Of a DNA stretch of 61,012 nt, positions 60,967 through 61,012 are shown in pieces. The notes beneath the pieces are model-generated. The model worked only from the letters and a program-made list of their open reading frames with translations, did not search any database and had not been told where the DNA came from. Each line of letters opens with the position of its first letter. Position 1 is the first letter of the stretch. The stretch is from Neobacillus vireti (GTDB lineage: Bacteria; Bacillota; Bacilli; Bacillales; Cytobacillaceae): the NCBI RefSeq assembly GCF_001026695.1, contig NZ_LDNB01000018.1, forward strand, positions 75,872 to 136,883, in the 5' to 3' direction. A program made the position numbers and the translations under genes.

Positions 60967-61012
60967 AAAGTGTACACTATAAAACCGGATCTATTAAAAG
61001 GAATCAGTGATA

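Overview
The window looks like chromosome of a low-GC Gram-positive spore-former of the Bacillaceae (Bacillus/Neobacillus-like). The support is a near-complete wall teichoic acid (WTA) toolkit of B. subtilis type (TagA, TagB, TagD, TagF-like enzymes, TagG, TagH, GtaB, LCP/TagU), an eps-type exopolysaccharide operon, a Spo0E-like phosphatase, strong AGGAGG ribosome binding sites, many TTG/GTG starts and sigma-A promoters. No tRNA, rRNA or CRISPR array was seen.

Layout. (1) 1-5.3 kb: end of a cell-wall-binding repeat protein, then tagA and tagB bracketed by two almost identical copies of a 192/193-aa membrane-anchored protein of unknown function, a beta-helix pseudogene and a 97-aa orphan. (2) 5.6-10.3 kb: a beheaded gpsA, two tagD copies with look-alike promoters, remains of two glycerophosphotransferase genes, a live TagF-like enzyme and tagG. 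(3) 10.5-22 kb: three very long CDP-glycerol glycerophosphotransferase family proteins (702, 1173 and 1033 aa) with beta-rich N-terminal extensions, a pyruvyltransferase-like protein with a coiled-coil tail and an exported protein of unknown function. (4) 22-26 kb: gtaB, tagH (ABC ATPase with membrane segment and outer SH3 domain) and an LCP ligase. (5) 26-34.5 kb, higher in GC: a small SinI-like candidate, a small membrane protein, a possible small RNA under a Pho-box-like array, an SGNH-like protein, a PAS-GGDEF diguanylate cyclase, two LytTR regulators (one lacking its phospho-acceptor Asp), a Spo0E-like peptide, a hybrid histidine kinase and an EAL protein with a folded-looking leader. (6) 34.6-60.4 kb: the EPS operon, starting with epsA/epsB/PHP phosphatase, an EAR-like RNA before epsC, a second gtaB and an initiating sugar transferase, followed by about 20 kb of AT-rich, probably strain-specific genes. 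(7) 60.4-61 kb: mobile-element debris (group II intron-like sequence and an IS66 transposase tail).

How it works together. Regions 1-4 would make the WTA linkage unit (TagA, TagB), supply CDP-glycerol (TagD), polymerise glycerol phosphate (TagF-like enzymes), export the polymer (TagG/TagH) and ligate it to peptidoglycan (LCP). Region 6 would make sugar nucleotides (UDP-Glc, UDP-ManNAc/ManNAcA, GDP-Man and a dTDP-acetamidodideoxyhexose), assemble a repeat unit on undecaprenyl phosphate, flip it, polymerise it and decorate it with pyruvate and acyl groups. Region 5 sits between the two polymer systems and carries phospho-relay and c-di-GMP parts, so it is a plausible control island for them; that role is inferred only from position and domain content.
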